A stretch of 64,000 bases of DNA from Nostoc sp. NIES-3756 (GCF_001548375.1 NZ_AP017295.1:682001-746000); one strand, 5' to 3'. Counted from the first letter of the stretch, positions 11,835 through 21,689 are shown. Notes: generated by a model from the letters alone, not told the origin. A program made the numbers and translations.

Positions 11835-14800
11835 ATGAGCCAAAACTTTGCAACTATCGATGGGAATGAGGCTGTTTCCCGTGTTGCTTATAAATTAAAT
11901 GAAGTAATTGCCATCTATCCTATTACCCCCTCTTCGGCAATGGGTGAATGGGCTGACGCTTGGGCTGCGGAAGGTCGTCCCAATTTGTGGGGTACAGTTC
12001 CCAGTGTGGTACAAATGCAAAGTGAAGGCGGTGCGGCGGCGGCTGTGCATGGGGCGTTGCAAACGGGTTCCTTGAGTACAACTTTCACCGCTTCGCAAGG
12101 GCTGTTGTTGATGATACCCAACCTCTACAAAATTGGGGGTGAACTGACAAGTACGGTAGTTCACGTTGCAGCCCGTTCTTTGGCTACCCACGCCCTATCT
12201 ATTTTTGGCGACCATAGTGATGTTATGGCTGCCCGTGGTACTGGGTTTGCGATGCTGTGTTCGGCCTCGGTGCAAGAAAGTCATGATTTTGCTTTAATTG
12301 CCCATGCAGCCACCTTAGAGGCTAGGGTTTCATTTCTGCACTACTTTGATGGCTTCCGTACTTCCCACGAAGTGCAGAAAGTACAACTTTTATCAGATAA
12401 TGATTTGCGATCGCTCATCAACGAAGAGAAAGTATTTGCCCACCGCGCCCGCGCCCTCACTCCCGACAGTCCACTATTACGGGGGACAGCCCAAAACCCT
12501 GATGTCTTCTTCCAAGCCCGCGAAGGTGCAAACCCTTACTACAACGCTTGTCCTGAAATTGTCCAAAGCATTATGGATAAATTTGGGGAACGCACGGGGA
12601 GATTTTATCAACTATATGAATATCATGGCGCGAGTGATGCCGATCGCATAATTATTCTCATGGGTTCTGGTTGTGAAACGGTACATGAGACAGTAGATTA
12701 TCTTAACGCCCGTGGCGAAAAAGTAGGGGTTCTCAAAGTTAGATTATTCCGCCCCTTGGATGTAGAGAGATTTATCCAAGCTTTACCGAATAGTGTACAG
12801 GCGATCGCTGTCCTCGACCGCACCAAAGAACCAGGAAGCGCCGGAGAACCGTTATATTTAGATGTGGTGACGGCTTTGTATGAAGCCGAGGGGAATTTAC
12901 CTAAAGTAGTTGGGGGACGTTACGGGCTTTCCTCCAAAGAATTTACCCCAGCGATGGTGAAGGCTGTGTTTGATAATTTGGCACAAGCTACGCCGAAGAA
13001 TCATTTTACTATCGGTATTCATGATGATGTAACGCACACATCTTTGAAGTATGACCCCACTTTCTCAACAGAACCGGAAAATGTTGTCCGGGCGATGTTC
13101 TACGGGTTGGGTTCTGATGGGACAGTCGGGGCTAACAAAAATTCCATCAAAATTATTGGTGGAGGAACGGACAATTACGCTCAAGGCTACTTTGTCTACG
13201 ACTCCAAAAAATCTGGCTCAATGACAGTTTCACACCTGCGTTTCGGGCCGCAACCAATTCGTTCTACTTATTTGATTGACCAAGCCAATTTTATAGGTTG
13301 TCATCACTGGGGATTTTTGGAACGTATCGAAGTTTTAAAAGCTGCTGCTCACGGGGCGATTATATTGTTAAATAGTCCTTATGATGCGGATACTGTTTGG
13401 GAACATTTACCCCTGAGAGTACAGCAGCAAATTCAGGGTAAGCAACTTAAACTCTACGTCATCAATGCTAACCAAGTCGCCCGTAATAGTGGTATGGGTG
13501 GACGCATTAACACCATTATGCAGGTGTGCTTTTTTGCTTTAGCTGGGGTCTTGCCACAAGAGCAAGCGATCGCCAAAATTAAACAAGCGATTGAAAAGAC
13601 TTACGGTAAGAAAGGGGTGGAAGTTGTCCGCATGAACTTACAAGCGGTAGACCAAACCTTAGAGAATTTGCACCAAGTAAAAGTTCCAATTGAGGAAAAA
13701 GGGAAATGGATAGATGAGGAAGTATTCCTATCTAGCCATCCCTTTCCCACCAGCGCCCCCAAGTTTGTACGGGACGTTCTGGGAAAAATCATGGTGTGGC
13801 AAGGTGATGACTTACCTGTAAGTACACTACCACCTGATGGGACATTTCCGACAGGTACAGCTAAATGGGAAAAGCGCAACGTCGCGCAAGAAATTCCGAT
13901 ATGGGATACGGATATCTGCGTACAGTGCAGTAAATGTGTCATGGTTTGTCCACATGGGGCAATTCGCTCTAAGGTATATCAGCCTGGTGAATTGGAGAAT
14001 GCGCCACCTACTTTTAAGTCAGTGGATGCAAAAGATAGAGACTTCGCCCAGCAAAAATTTACTATCCAAATAGCGCCAGAAGACTGTACAGGCTGCGCTA
14101 TTTGTGTGAATGTCTGTCCAGCCAAAAATAAAGCCGAACCCTCCCGCAAAGCCATTAACATGGCGCAGCAACTACCATTGCGAGAACAGGAGAGGGAAAA
14201 TTGGCAATTCTTCTTGAGTTTACCCAATCCTGACCGGACAAAGTTAAAACTCAACCAAATTCGGCAACAACAACTATTAGAACCATTGTTTGAGTTTTCT
14301 GGTGCTTGTGCCGGTTGTGGTGAGACACCTTATCTAAAACTATTAACACAACTATTTGGCGATCGCGCAGTTATTGCCAACGCCACAGGTTGTTCTTCTA
14401 TCTATGGCGGAAACCTCCCCACCACACCCTGGACGAAGAACGCAGAGGGACGCGGCCCGGCTTGGTCTAATAGTTTGTTTGAAGATAACGCCGAGTTTGG
14501 TTTTGGCTACCGTCTGTCATTAGATAAGCAAGCCGAGTTTGCAGCAGAACTCCTACAACAGTTCAGCGCAGAAGTGGGTGATAAGCTGGTTGAGTCGATT
14601 CTGAATGCAGAACAGAAAACCGAGGCTGATATCTGGGAACAACGCCAAAGGATAGCGTTGTTAAAAGAGAAATTGGATGAAATATTGAACGCAGATGCAC
14701 GCAGATACACGCAGATAAAAGAGGGAGATATCGACGTTTATCAGCGTTTGTCGGCAGTGCAAAATTTGAAATCTTTAGCTGATTATTTAGTCAAGAAAAG

Positions 14801-15437
14801 CGTCTGGATAGTTGGTGGTGATGGTTGGGCTTATGATATCGACTTTGGTGGTATCGACCATGTATTAGCTAGTGGTCGCAATGTCAATATCTTAGTGATG
14901 GATACAGAAGTGTATTCTAACACTGGGGGACAGTCTTCCAAAGCCACCCCAAGGGCAGCCGTTGCCAAATTCGCCGCCAGTGGTAAGCCAGCGCCTAAGA
15001 AAGACTTGGGCTTAATGGCAATGAATTACGGTAACGTGTATGTGGCAAGTGTGGCGTTGGGTGCGAAGGATGACCAAACCCTCAAAGCATTTTTGGAAGC
15101 AGAAGCTTTTGACGGCCCATCCCTAATTATTGCTTACAGCCATTGCATTGCCCACGGTATCAACATGACTACAGGGATGCAGCACCAAAAAACCTTAGTA
15201 GATTCAGGACGCTGGTTGTTGTATCGTCATAATCCATTGCTGCAACAACAGGGTAAAAATCCCTTACAGTTAGATATGCGATCGCCTACTCAATCAGTAG
15301 AGCAATCAATGTACCAAGAAAATCGCTTCAAGATGTTGACGAAAAGTAAGCCCCAGTTGGCTAAACAATTGCTAGAACAGGCACAAGCTGAAGTTGATGC
15401 ACGTTGGCAGATGTATCAATATCTGGCGAATAAGTGA
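11835..15437 (+). CDS. nifJ: Pyruvate:ferredoxin (flavodoxin) oxidoreductase
   Basis: Oxidises pyruvate to acetyl-CoA and CO2 and reduces ferredoxin or flavodoxin, which can feed nitrogenase or hydrogenase. 1200 residues, single-chain PFOR. In order: pyrimidine-binding domain (YPITPSSAMGEWAD), domain II, the gamma-type domain (from about 415), two 4Fe-4S motifs (CVQCSKCVMVCP from about 695, CTGCAICVNVCP from about 750), and the TPP domain with proximal-cluster cysteines (CAGCGE near 824, NATGCSS, and a late Cys in YSHCIAHG). No frameshift. Residues about 951-961 (NADARRYTQIK) are encoded by three tandem copies of an ACGCAGATNN decamer that looks like an intergenic repeat captured in frame. 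Monocistronic. Confidence 0.97.
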   Translation: MSQNFATIDGNEAVSRVAYKLNEVIAIYPITPSSAMGEWADAWAAEGRPNLWGTVPSVVQMQSEGGAAAAVHGALQTGSLSTTFTASQGLLLMIPNLYKIGGELTSTVVHVAARSLATHALSIFGDHSDVMAARGTGFAMLCSASVQESHDFALIAHAATLEARVSFLHYFDGFRTSHEVQKVQLLSDNDLRSLINEEKVFAHRARALTPDSPLLRGTAQNPDVFFQAREGANPYYNACPEIVQSIMDKFGERTGRFYQLYEYHGASDADRIIILMGSGCETVHETVDYLNARGEKVGVLKVRLFRPLDVERFIQALPNSVQAIAVLDRTKEPGSAGEPLYLDVVTALYEAEGNLPKVVGGRYGLSSKEFTPAMVKAVFDNLAQATPKNHFTIGIHDDVTHTSLKYDPTFSTEPENVVRAMFYGLGSDGTVGANKNSIKIIGGGTDNYAQGYFVYDSKKSGSMTVSHLRFGPQPIRSTYLIDQANFIGCHHWGFLERIEVLKAAAHGAIILLNSPYDADTVWEHLPLRVQQQIQGKQLKLYVINANQVARNSGMGGRINTIMQVCFFALAGVLPQEQAIAKIKQAIEKTYGKKGVEVVRMNLQAVDQTLENLHQVKVPIEEKGKWIDEEVFLSSHPFPTSAPKFVRDVLGKIMVWQGDDLPVSTLPPDGTFPTGTAKWEKRNVAQEIPIWDTDICVQCSKCVMVCPHGAIRSKVYQPGELENAPPTFKSVDAKDRDFAQQKFTIQIAPEDCTGCAICVNVCPAKNKAEPSRKAINMAQQLPLREQERENWQFFLSLPNPDRTKLKLNQIRQQQLLEPLFEFSGACAGCGETPYLKLLTQLFGDRAVIANATGCSSIYGGNLPTTPWTKNAEGRGPAWSNSLFEDNAEFGFGYRLSLDKQAEFAAELLQQFSAEVGDKLVESILNAEQKTEADIWEQRQRIALLKEKLDEILNADARRYTQIKEGDIDVYQRLSAVQNLKSLADYLVKKSVWIVGGDGWAYDIDFGGIDHVLASGRNVNILVMDTEVYSNTGGQSSKATPRAAVAKFAASGKPAPKKDLGLMAMNYGNVYVASVALGAKDDQTLKAFLEAEAFDGPSLIIAYSHCIAHGINMTTGMQHQKTLVDSGRWLLYRHNPLLQQQGKNPLQLDMRSPTQSVEQSMYQENRFKMLTKSKPQLAKQLLEQAQAEVDARWQMYQYLANK
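14688..14719 (+). repeat. Decamer tandem repeat inside nifJ
   Basis: Three tandem copies of a 10-base unit (ACGCAGATGC, ACGCAGATAC, ACGCAGATAA), adding 30 bases and therefore ten codons to the TPP domain region of nifJ. Confidence 0.8.
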
Positions 15438-15439
15438 GT

Positions 15440-15476
15440 CCAGTCCCTACGGCGGATCTCCCGTCGTAGGGACTGG
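15440..15476. terminator. Long hairpin between convergent nifJ and lepB
   Basis: Sixteen-bp stem (CCAGTCCCTACGGCGG pairing with CCGTCGTAGGGACTGG, one G-T wobble) and a five-base loop, starting three bases after the nifJ stop codon. No T-run follows, so it may be a repeat element acting as a two-way transcript end rather than a classical terminator. Confidence 0.7.
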
Positions 15477-15584
15477 CGAACCCGTTATTTATCGGCGTGT
15501 ATGGCGTGCATTCTTATCGGTTTCCTACGGGTACGCGGTTAATTCTCTCCAAATTTATTGCAACATTTAGAGGGAAATTAACAC

Positions 15585-16157
15585 TTAAACCCCTCCAAAT
15601 CTATCAATTGGCCAGAAGCGAAATATTGCCCTACCAATAATATTCTCCTGGGGTAAAAAGCCCCAGTAGCGGGAGTCATTGCTATTGTTGCGGTTGTCTC
15701 CCATCACAAAAAACTGGTTTTCCGGGACTTGAACTGGTGGGAATGGTTGATTAGGTGGTTCAGCAATGTAGTCTTCGGGTAATGGTTGTCCATTGAGATA
15801 AACTTTGCCATTACTAACGCTGACGATTTCTCCGGGTATACCAATAACCCGCTTGATAAATGCTTGGTCTTTAGAATATCCTCGGCGTTGTAGTTCTAGC
15901 GGTGGCTGAAAAACGACTATATCCCCGGTTCTTGGCTGCTGAAAATGGTAAGAAACTTTTTCTACTACCAAGCGATCGCCTTCGTATAAAGTAGGAACCA
16001 TAGATTCAGAAGGTATGTAACGGGGTTCGGCAATAAAAGTCCGAATTAATAAAGCTAAACATAAAGCGATCGCAATCAGAGTTAAATTTTCTTGCCAACC
16101 ACGCCATGCTTTTGGCGGTGCAGACGCTTGTTTCGTATCACTTTCTCGAGTATCCAT
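15585..16157 (-). CDS. lepB: Signal peptidase I
   Basis: Removes signal peptides from exported pre-proteins at the plasma or thylakoid membrane. 190 residues: a cytosolic N-terminus, a single membrane anchor at about 24-42, and the catalytic Ser52 (PSESMVPTL) and Lys102 (FIKRVIGIPGE), followed by MGDNRNNSNDSRYWG (box E). Length and motifs are normal for cyanobacterial type I peptidases, which often occur in two copies. Downstream of recA on the same strand but separated by recA's terminator, so probably independent. Confidence 0.95.
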   Translation of the reverse strand: MDTRESDTKQASAPPKAWRGWQENLTLIAIALCLALLIRTFIAEPRYIPSESMVPTLYEGDRLVVEKVSYHFQQPRTGDIVVFQPPLELQRRGYSKDQAFIKRVIGIPGEIVSVSNGKVYLNGQPLPEDYIAEPPNQPFPPVQVPENQFFVMGDNRNNSNDSRYWGFLPQENIIGRAIFRFWPIDRFGGV

Positions 16158-16318
16158 AGACTTTTTCAGCCAACTGAATTAATAAAACAAATACTTTGAT
16201 TATTCTATTAGGACTTACGCTGTCAAAGTTAATAGGCAAAAAGAAAGTGAGGAGTTTAGGAGGATGAGGGAGACCAGGACAGAAACACTAGTGACTATAG
16301 ACTAATGACCAAATTAAA

Positions 16319-16343
16319 AGATTACCCCTATTTGGAGTAATCT
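16319..16343 (-). terminator. Probable terminator of recA
   Basis: On the minus strand AGATTACTCC pairs with GGGGTAATCT (one G-T pair, five-base loop) and is followed by TTTTAATTT. It lies about 100 bases after the recA stop codon. Confidence 0.75.
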
Positions 16344-16441
16344 TCTGATGAATATGAGCATTATGTAATTATTTACAAATTACGTTGGTGTGACTACTTT
16401 TTTTAGAACTAATTTTTACCTTGTTCATCACACCATTAATT

Positions 16442-17518
16442 TTATTCTTCTTCCTCTAAATCAACATCTTCTTCATCTTCTTCATTAGCTTTAGCCACAG
16501 AGTTAGCCGAAACGACAGCGCCCTTGTCTAACTTCTCCCGTACCAGTTGCGTAATTTGTTCAGCAAATTCTGGCTTTTCTTCTAGGTATTTAATGGCATT
16601 ATCTCGACCTTGAGAAATGTTATCGCCGTTGTAACTGTACCATGCACCTTTACGGATGAGGACACCAGTTTCTTCAGCCAAGTCTACTAAACAACCTAGA
16701 GTAGAAACTCCTTTACCAAAAATAATGTCAAATTCCGCAATTCTAAAAGGCGGTGCAACTTTATTTTTAGCAACTTTGACTTTAACTCTGTTACCAAATT
16801 CATCAGTACCTTTTTTCAAGGTTTGAATCCGGCGAATGTCTAAGCGTACAGAAGCATAGAATTTCAAAGCGTTACCACCAGTTGTGGTTTCTGGGCTACC
16901 GTAGGTAACACCAATTTTTTGCCGCAATTGGTTAATGAAAATTACTGTACAACCGGATTTACCAATATTACCAGTAATTTTACGTAGCGCTTGGCTCATT
17001 AATCTTGCTTGCAAGCCGACGTGGGCATCACCCATGTCACCTTCGATTTCCGCACGGGGAACCAAGGCTGCTACTGAGTCGATAACTACGATGTCAACGG
17101 CGGCAGAACGCACCAGCTGATCGACAATTTCTAAGGCTGATTCACCTGTGTCTGGTTGGGATACCAACAGATTTGCGATATCTACACCTAAAGCCCCGGC
17201 ATAGGTGGGGTCAAGGGCGTGTTCAGCATCCACAAAAGCAGCAATGCCACCTTGTTTTTGCACTTCGGCGATCGCATGGAGTGCTACGGTAGTTTTACCA
17301 GAGCTTTCCGGCCCATAAATCTCAATCACCCGTCCTTTGGGTAAACCGCCACCCAAGGCTAAATCCAAGGTGAGCGCTCCGGTAGAAATTGTTTCTACCC
17401 GCATCCGGGTAGCATCACCCAGGCGCATGATTGTTCCTTTACCGAAGCTACGCTCTATCTGGTTGAGTACCATCGTTAGCGCTTTTTGCTTGCCAGAAGT
17501 ATCGGTATTGATAGCCAT
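16442..17518 (-). CDS. recA: DNA recombination/repair protein RecA
   Basis: ATP-dependent strand exchange and co-protease activity for homologous recombination and the SOS response. 358 residues: Walker [10 protein letters not shown], Walker [10 protein letters not shown], loop 2 region [16 protein letters not shown], and the acidic C-terminal tail ([13 protein letters not shown]). It begins [15 protein letters not shown] candidate LexA box lies 52-65 bases before the start codon. Confidence 0.98.
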   Translation of the reverse strand: MAINTDTSGKQKALTMVLNQIERSFGKGTIMRLGDATRMRVETISTGALTLDLALGGGLPKGRVIEIYGPESSGKTTVALHAIAEVQKQGGIAAFVDAEHALDPTYAGALGVDIANLLVSQPDTGESALEIVDQLVRSAAVDIVVIDSVAALVPRAEIEGDMGDAHVGLQARLMSQALRKITGNIGKSGCTVIFINQLRQKIGVTYGSPETTTGGNALKFYASVRLDIRRIQTLKKGTDEFGNRVKVKVAKNKVAPPFRIAEFDIIFGKGVSTLGCLVDLAEETGVLIRKGAWYSYNGDNISQGRDNAIKYLEEKPEFAEQITQLVREKLDKGAVVSANSVAKANEEDEEDVDLEEEE

Positions 17519-17569
17519 TCCTGCCTCTAAAGTATATGGATTTAAGGAGTGTGGGGTTTGGAGTTAAGT

Positions 17570-17583
17570 AGAACAGATATACT
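17570..17583 (-). promoter_or_regulatory. Candidate LexA box upstream of recA
   Basis: Minus strand reads AGTATATCTGTTCT. The published Gram-positive/cyanobacterial LexA consensus RGTACNNNDGTWCB is matched at every fixed position except one (T for C at position 5). The site is placed correctly upstream of recA. Confidence 0.55.
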
Positions 17584-17691
17584 ATTTTAGCCAGAAAATT
17601 TTACTATTAGGGCTTCTTAAATTAAAAAGTAATGATGAAAAGATCGTAACCCAATCACTACCTAATTGGGGTATTTTTGCAGAATTGGTTA

Positions 17692-17735
17692 TTGGTCATT
17701 AGTCATTAGTCATTAGTCCATAGTCAACAGTCCAT
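17692..17735. repeat. Heptamer array (GTCATTA)n with degenerate tail
   Basis: Consecutive TTGGTCATTAGTCATTAGTC units followed by CCATAGTCAACAG, ending about 17 bases before the stop codon of the (-) oxidoreductase gene. Confidence 0.75.
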
Positions 17736-17751
17736 AATTATTTTCCCTCGC

Positions 17752-18933
17752 TCATCTCCCCAGTCCCTCAAACTGCTGCATAAACTGCCTGTCCAGCCAG
17801 TCTTTCCAGTGCCAGAGTAATGGGTGTGGTGGTAAAGTAATACTACCTCTAGTGGCGATCGCTTTTCCGTCACCAGTACCAATTAAACTTAAGTATTTTT
17901 GCTGCGGTTTGTAGGGTTTGAGTGGTTGTCCTCGTAACATCCGCTTCACGTTTTCATATAGAGGTTTACCTTGGCGTACAGCAAATACTCCAGCTTTGGG
18001 ACGGGGATGATTAATCATGGTGGCGATGTCCCCAGTTGCAAATACCTCTGGGTGTGTGAGTGATTGGAGTGTGTCGTTAACTAAAATAAAGCCATGCTCA
18101 TCGGTGGCTAAACCTGTTGTTTTTAGCCATTGGGGGGCTGAAGCTTGTGTTACCCAGAAAATTTTATCGCATTTTACTGTTAAGCCAGATTCACACTTAA
18201 TTTCTAATAATTCTACTGATGGTGCAATTTCACATACCGTTTGCCCTAAGTGTAAGTTGAAACCACGGTCAATTAAAATTTGCTTAACTTGACGCTGTAC
18301 TGATGGGTGATGATGAGACATTAGTTCAGGACGGCGATGGAATAAATGAATTTCTAAGTTACTTAAAGGCTGTTGGACTTGTTTTAATATGCGTTGTAGA
18401 TGTGCTTGCATTGATAGGGCTAATTCTACGCCACCAGCGCCACCACCGACGATCGCAATATTTCTCTCGATGTGAGGATTTTGAGTTACACTGTCCACCA
18501 ACCGATACCAATGCTCTAGTAATTGCGATACTGGTTTAGCAGGAACTGCATATTCTGCTGCACCGGATACAGACAGTGTGGCAGGAGTACTGCCAATATC
18601 GATAGACAGTAAATCAAAATCTACCGCAGGATAGTTGGCACAAATCACTTTGTGTTTAGTTAAATCCAGGTCAACTACTTTATCTATACAAAACTGCGCT
18701 TGAGCAAAGTAAGCTAATCTTTGCAAGTTGATATGGCATTCATCACGGCTATAAGAACCAGCAATATGTCCTGGTAACATTCCTGAATATGGTGTATCTA
18801 AAGCTGGGGAAATTAAAGTTAAATGTACTTCAGGTAGAGGTTTCATCCCCAACATTCTCAGTAGAATGACATGACTGTGACCGCCACCAACTAGCACTAA
18901 GTTGTGATGAAGTAGCTGTAAATTTTGCAGCAT
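17752..18933 (-). CDS. NAD(P)/FAD-dependent oxidoreductase (SelD N-terminal-like family)
   Basis: 393 residues of the pyridine nucleotide-disulfide oxidoreductase superfamily. The N-terminus LVLVGGGHSHVILLR and the later IVGGGAGGVELALSMQAHL are the two dinucleotide-binding motifs, and FATGDIATM is the distal FAD motif. The GGGHSHV signature fits the subfamily found fused to selenophosphate synthetase (SelD) in some organisms; here the SelD half is absent and the protein stands alone. A type II NADH dehydrogenase-like activity is possible. Substrate unknown. Confidence 0.8.
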   Translation of the reverse strand: MLQNLQLLHHNLVLVGGGHSHVILLRMLGMKPLPEVHLTLISPALDTPYSGMLPGHIAGSYSRDECHINLQRLAYFAQAQFCIDKVVDLDLTKHKVICANYPAVDFDLLSIDIGSTPATLSVSGAAEYAVPAKPVSQLLEHWYRLVDSVTQNPHIERNIAIVGGGAGGVELALSMQAHLQRILKQVQQPLSNLEIHLFHRRPELMSHHHPSVQRQVKQILIDRGFNLHLGQTVCEIAPSVELLEIKCESGLTVKCDKIFWVTQASAPQWLKTTGLATDEHGFILVNDTLQSLTHPEVFATGDIATMINHPRPKAGVFAVRQGKPLYENVKRMLRGQPLKPYKPQQKYLSLIGTGDGKAIATRGSITLPPHPLLWHWKDWLDRQFMQQFEGLGR

Positions 18934-19294
18934 CTATTCATGTTTTCAATAATTTATTAGTACATTATCTGTAAATATTTTAAATCTAAATTATTAATAT
19001 ATTAATAATTTAGATTTATACATTAGCTTAATTGTAAGATTATCAATTTTTGCATAACCCTAAAAAATGTTTACATTAACTTTGTAAGTAATTTAAGACT
19101 TTAATGTTCAGAATATCTCAAATATTTATTGACAAGATAGGGTTAATGATTGTTTTAATTGATATACGCTCAAACTATAAGTCAAATTTGTTTTAGTCTC
19201 TTAGCTAATTATCATTATATTTACGACTATACAAAATAGAGAAAACTATGCAAAATAGCAAAGCATAACTAATCTATTAATTCTTATTTTCTTT
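18934..19294. other. AT-rich intergenic region
   Basis: Very AT-rich spacer between divergent genes. It contains the palindrome-like AAATCTAAATTATTAATATATTAATAATTTAGATTT around 18982-19018 (described here as two arms AAATCTAAATTATTAAT and its complement). No gene seen. Confidence 0.55.
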
Positions 19295-20062
19295 ATGTTA
19301 ACTATAGTTTTTAATATTTATCAAACAGTTGTAAAAAATATACAATACAGCAATTTGACAGTAAATACCATCCATGAAAGGATTCTTTCTGGTAAACAAA
19401 CGAATGTCCATAGAAAAAGTAACATTAACAGTCAAAGCTTAAAATTAATCATTAAAGATTTACAGCATCAAACAATAGAAATTAGACTCAGTACTGTTTA
19501 TGAGTTAGAGAAAATTGCTGATAATTATCCTCAATATCACTGGCTAATTGTAGAGGCTCTTTGTAATTTTATACATAATCATACTTCTGGCTTTTCTTCA
19601 TCACAGTTAGATTATCGTTCAAAACTAGCAATTCAAACTGCTTTAAATGTGATTACTAGAAGCCATATCAAATGTAACCCAGAGAATCAACAATTAGATT
19701 TGAGTAATACTGATATAAGAGGAGTAAGTCTGAGAAAAGCTCATTTAAAAGAAGCAAACCTCTATCACATTAATCTTTCTGGAGCAGACTTATCTGAAGC
19801 TAATCTCTGTGGCTCAATTCTCACAGCCGCTAACCTTGCTGGTGCAAACCTAGCTGGTGCAAATTTAGCGGGTGCAATCCTTAGTGCCGCTAACCTTACT
19901 GGTGCAAATTTGACAGGAGCTAATTTTGCTGAAGCAACTTTATATTTAGCGGATTTGCGAGAAGTAATTTTACATGAGACAAAATTTAATGGAGCAAATT
20001 TAAGGGAAGTAAAATTTACAACTACAGATATTAGTAATAGTAATCCTCTAAACATAAATTAA
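19295..20062 (+). CDS. Pentapeptide-repeat protein with N-terminal helical domain
   Basis: 255 residues. Residues about 55-110 form a helical module (RLSTVYELEKIADNYPQYHW) resembling the same region of the next gene's product. From about 140 to 245 the sequence is A(D/N)LXX pentapeptide repeats (ADLSEANLCG, ANLAGANLAG, ANLTGANFAE), which fold into a right-handed quadrilateral beta-helix. The start ATG has no clear ribosome site, so the N-terminus is uncertain. Function unknown: the family ranges from gyrase mimics to protein scaffolds. Tandem with the larger paralogue downstream (130-base gap). Confidence 0.8.
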   Translation: MLTIVFNIYQTVVKNIQYSNLTVNTIHERILSGKQTNVHRKSNINSQSLKLIIKDLQHQTIEIRLSTVYELEKIADNYPQYHWLIVEALCNFIHNHTSGFSSSQLDYRSKLAIQTALNVITRSHIKCNPENQQLDLSNTDIRGVSLRKAHLKEANLYHINLSGADLSEANLCGSILTAANLAGANLAGANLAGAILSAANLTGANLTGANFAEATLYLADLREVILHETKFNGANLREVKFTTTDISNSNPLNIN

Positions 20063-20219
20063 TTATATCTATAACTCTCAATTATAAATCTTTATACTTC
20101 TTGTCATCAAAGCATCAATTAATATCATCAGTAAGATATTCAAATTTAGAGCTAAATAGTGTATCATATTTTAAGAATACATCCAGTATTAATTGGGTGT
20201 AGTAAGGAATGATACGATT

Positions 20220-21689
20220 ATGCCTGCTAATAGAACAGAAAAGTTATGGCGTTGGTTGATTGGCATAACCGTTATATTTGCCGTTACCATAGCTGTGATT
20301 CTATTTGTATCGTCAAATTCTCCAGGGTTGACAATTCCACAAAAATTACAGTTTAGAAACCAAGCTTTAACAACCACTGCTGTTATTTTTTTAGGGTTGG
20401 GAGTAATAATTAATGCTTACTATGCAGCGAAGCGTATAGATGCAATACACAAAAGTGCATTAGCTGCTGAAAAAAATGTAGAAATTAATGTTCAAAATGC
20501 TAAGTTATCGGAGAATCGCTTAATTTCAGAGCGCTTAATGACTGCTATTACCCAACTGGGACACGAAAAAATTGAAACCCGAACAGGTGCAATTTATGTT
20601 TTAGAAAAAGTTGCACAGGATTTTTCCCAAGAACACTGGACAGTTATTGAAATCCTTACAGCTTTCATCCGCGAGAACGCTCCTGTTAAAGAAGTAGAAG
20701 TATTAGAAGAAGATGACTCACAGCCAACATCTCTGAACAGGTACAAGCAAGGAGAGCGTCAAAAACTACAACAGCATCTGCATCTCAATGAAGAATCTGC
20801 AAAACTTCGCTCAGATGTTCAAGTAGCCTTAACTGTTATTGGCCGTCGTAATTATTTACAAGATGAGGACAATAAAAGAATCGATTTGCGTAATGTCAAT
20901 CTCAGACGAGTAGAGCTTTTGGGAGCCAATTTACAAAGAGCAGACTTGCGTGGTTGTGATTTGCGGGGAGCAGATTTGCGCGGTTGTGATTTTAGCGGTG
21001 CAAACCTTGATAGTGTCAAACTTGCTGGTTCTATTCTGTTTGAGACTAGCTTTGTAAAAGCGAATTTACAAGGAGCCGATATACAAGGTGCAAATTTGAA
21101 TCGTGCTGATCTGAGTGGTGCGAATTTACGCAGTGCTAATCTCATGGGTGCAAGTCTACGTGCAGCTACCTTGCAAGGGGCAAATCTTTATAAAGTTAAT
21201 TTACAACAAGCAATACTAAAACTGGCAAATTTATCTGGTGCAAAGTTGTTTTTAGCTAATATGCAGGGAGCAAAACTAGGTAAAGCGAATTTGTCCGTTT
21301 GCGGTTTAATTGGTGCAAATCTTAATGGTGCAAATCTTAATGGTGTAAATCTGTCTGGAGCAAATTTGAATGCAGCTAAGTTACAACAAGCAGAAGTTTT
21401 ATTTGCTGACTTCACTGAAGCTAGTTTGACAGAAGCGGATTTGTATAAAGCCAATTTGATGGGAGCCAATTTACAAAGAACAAGCTTTTATCAAGCAAAT
21501 CTTTCTCAAGCCAATCTTGTCGGTGCTAACTTAGCAAATGTTAATTTTTGTGATGTGAAGTTAGCGGGAGCAATTCTTACAGGAGTGAAAAACTTAAAGC
21601 CACAACAAATCAGCTTGGCATTTGGCGATCGCACTACTCGCTTACCTGATAGTTTTGAAATACCAATACACTGGCGACAGTCTAGTTAA
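20220..21689 (+). CDS. Membrane-anchored pentapeptide-repeat protein
   Basis: 489 residues. Two membrane segments at about 12-35 and 53-72, a coiled segment to about 105, a helical module (MTAITQLGHEKIETRTGAIY...VIEILTAFIRE) shared with the preceding gene, then about 45 pentapeptides (roughly 225-465) giving one of the longer beta-helices of this family. I chose the ATG at 20220, with AAGGA 12 bases upstream; a TTG at 20193 is also open. The two membrane helices suggest anchoring to a membrane with the helix in the cytoplasm. Function unknown. Confidence 0.85.
   Translation: MPANRTEKLWRWLIGITVIFAVTIAVILFVSSNSPGLTIPQKLQFRNQALTTTAVIFLGLGVIINAYYAAKRIDAIHKSALAAEKNVEINVQNAKLSENRLISERLMTAITQLGHEKIETRTGAIYVLEKVAQDFSQEHWTVIEILTAFIRENAPVKEVEVLEEDDSQPTSLNRYKQGERQKLQQHLHLNEESAKLRSDVQVALTVIGRRNYLQDEDNKRIDLRNVNLRRVELLGANLQRADLRGCDLRGADLRGCDFSGANLDSVKLAGSILFETSFVKANLQGADIQGANLNRADLSGANLRSANLMGASLRAATLQGANLYKVNLQQAILKLANLSGAKLFLANMQGAKLGKANLSVCGLIGANLNGANLNGVNLSGANLNAAKLQQAEVLFADFTEASLTEADLYKANLMGANLQRTSFYQANLSQANLVGANLANVNFCDVKLAGAILTGVKNLKPQQISLAFGDRTTRLPDSFEIPIHWRQSS

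Noticed and set aside
11604..11843. 79-codon minus frame in the nifJ upstream region
   Set aside because: It overlaps the nifJ start, has no family resemblance or ribosome site, and its composition (Asn, Ile, Tyr, Lys) is what AT-rich non-coding DNA gives.
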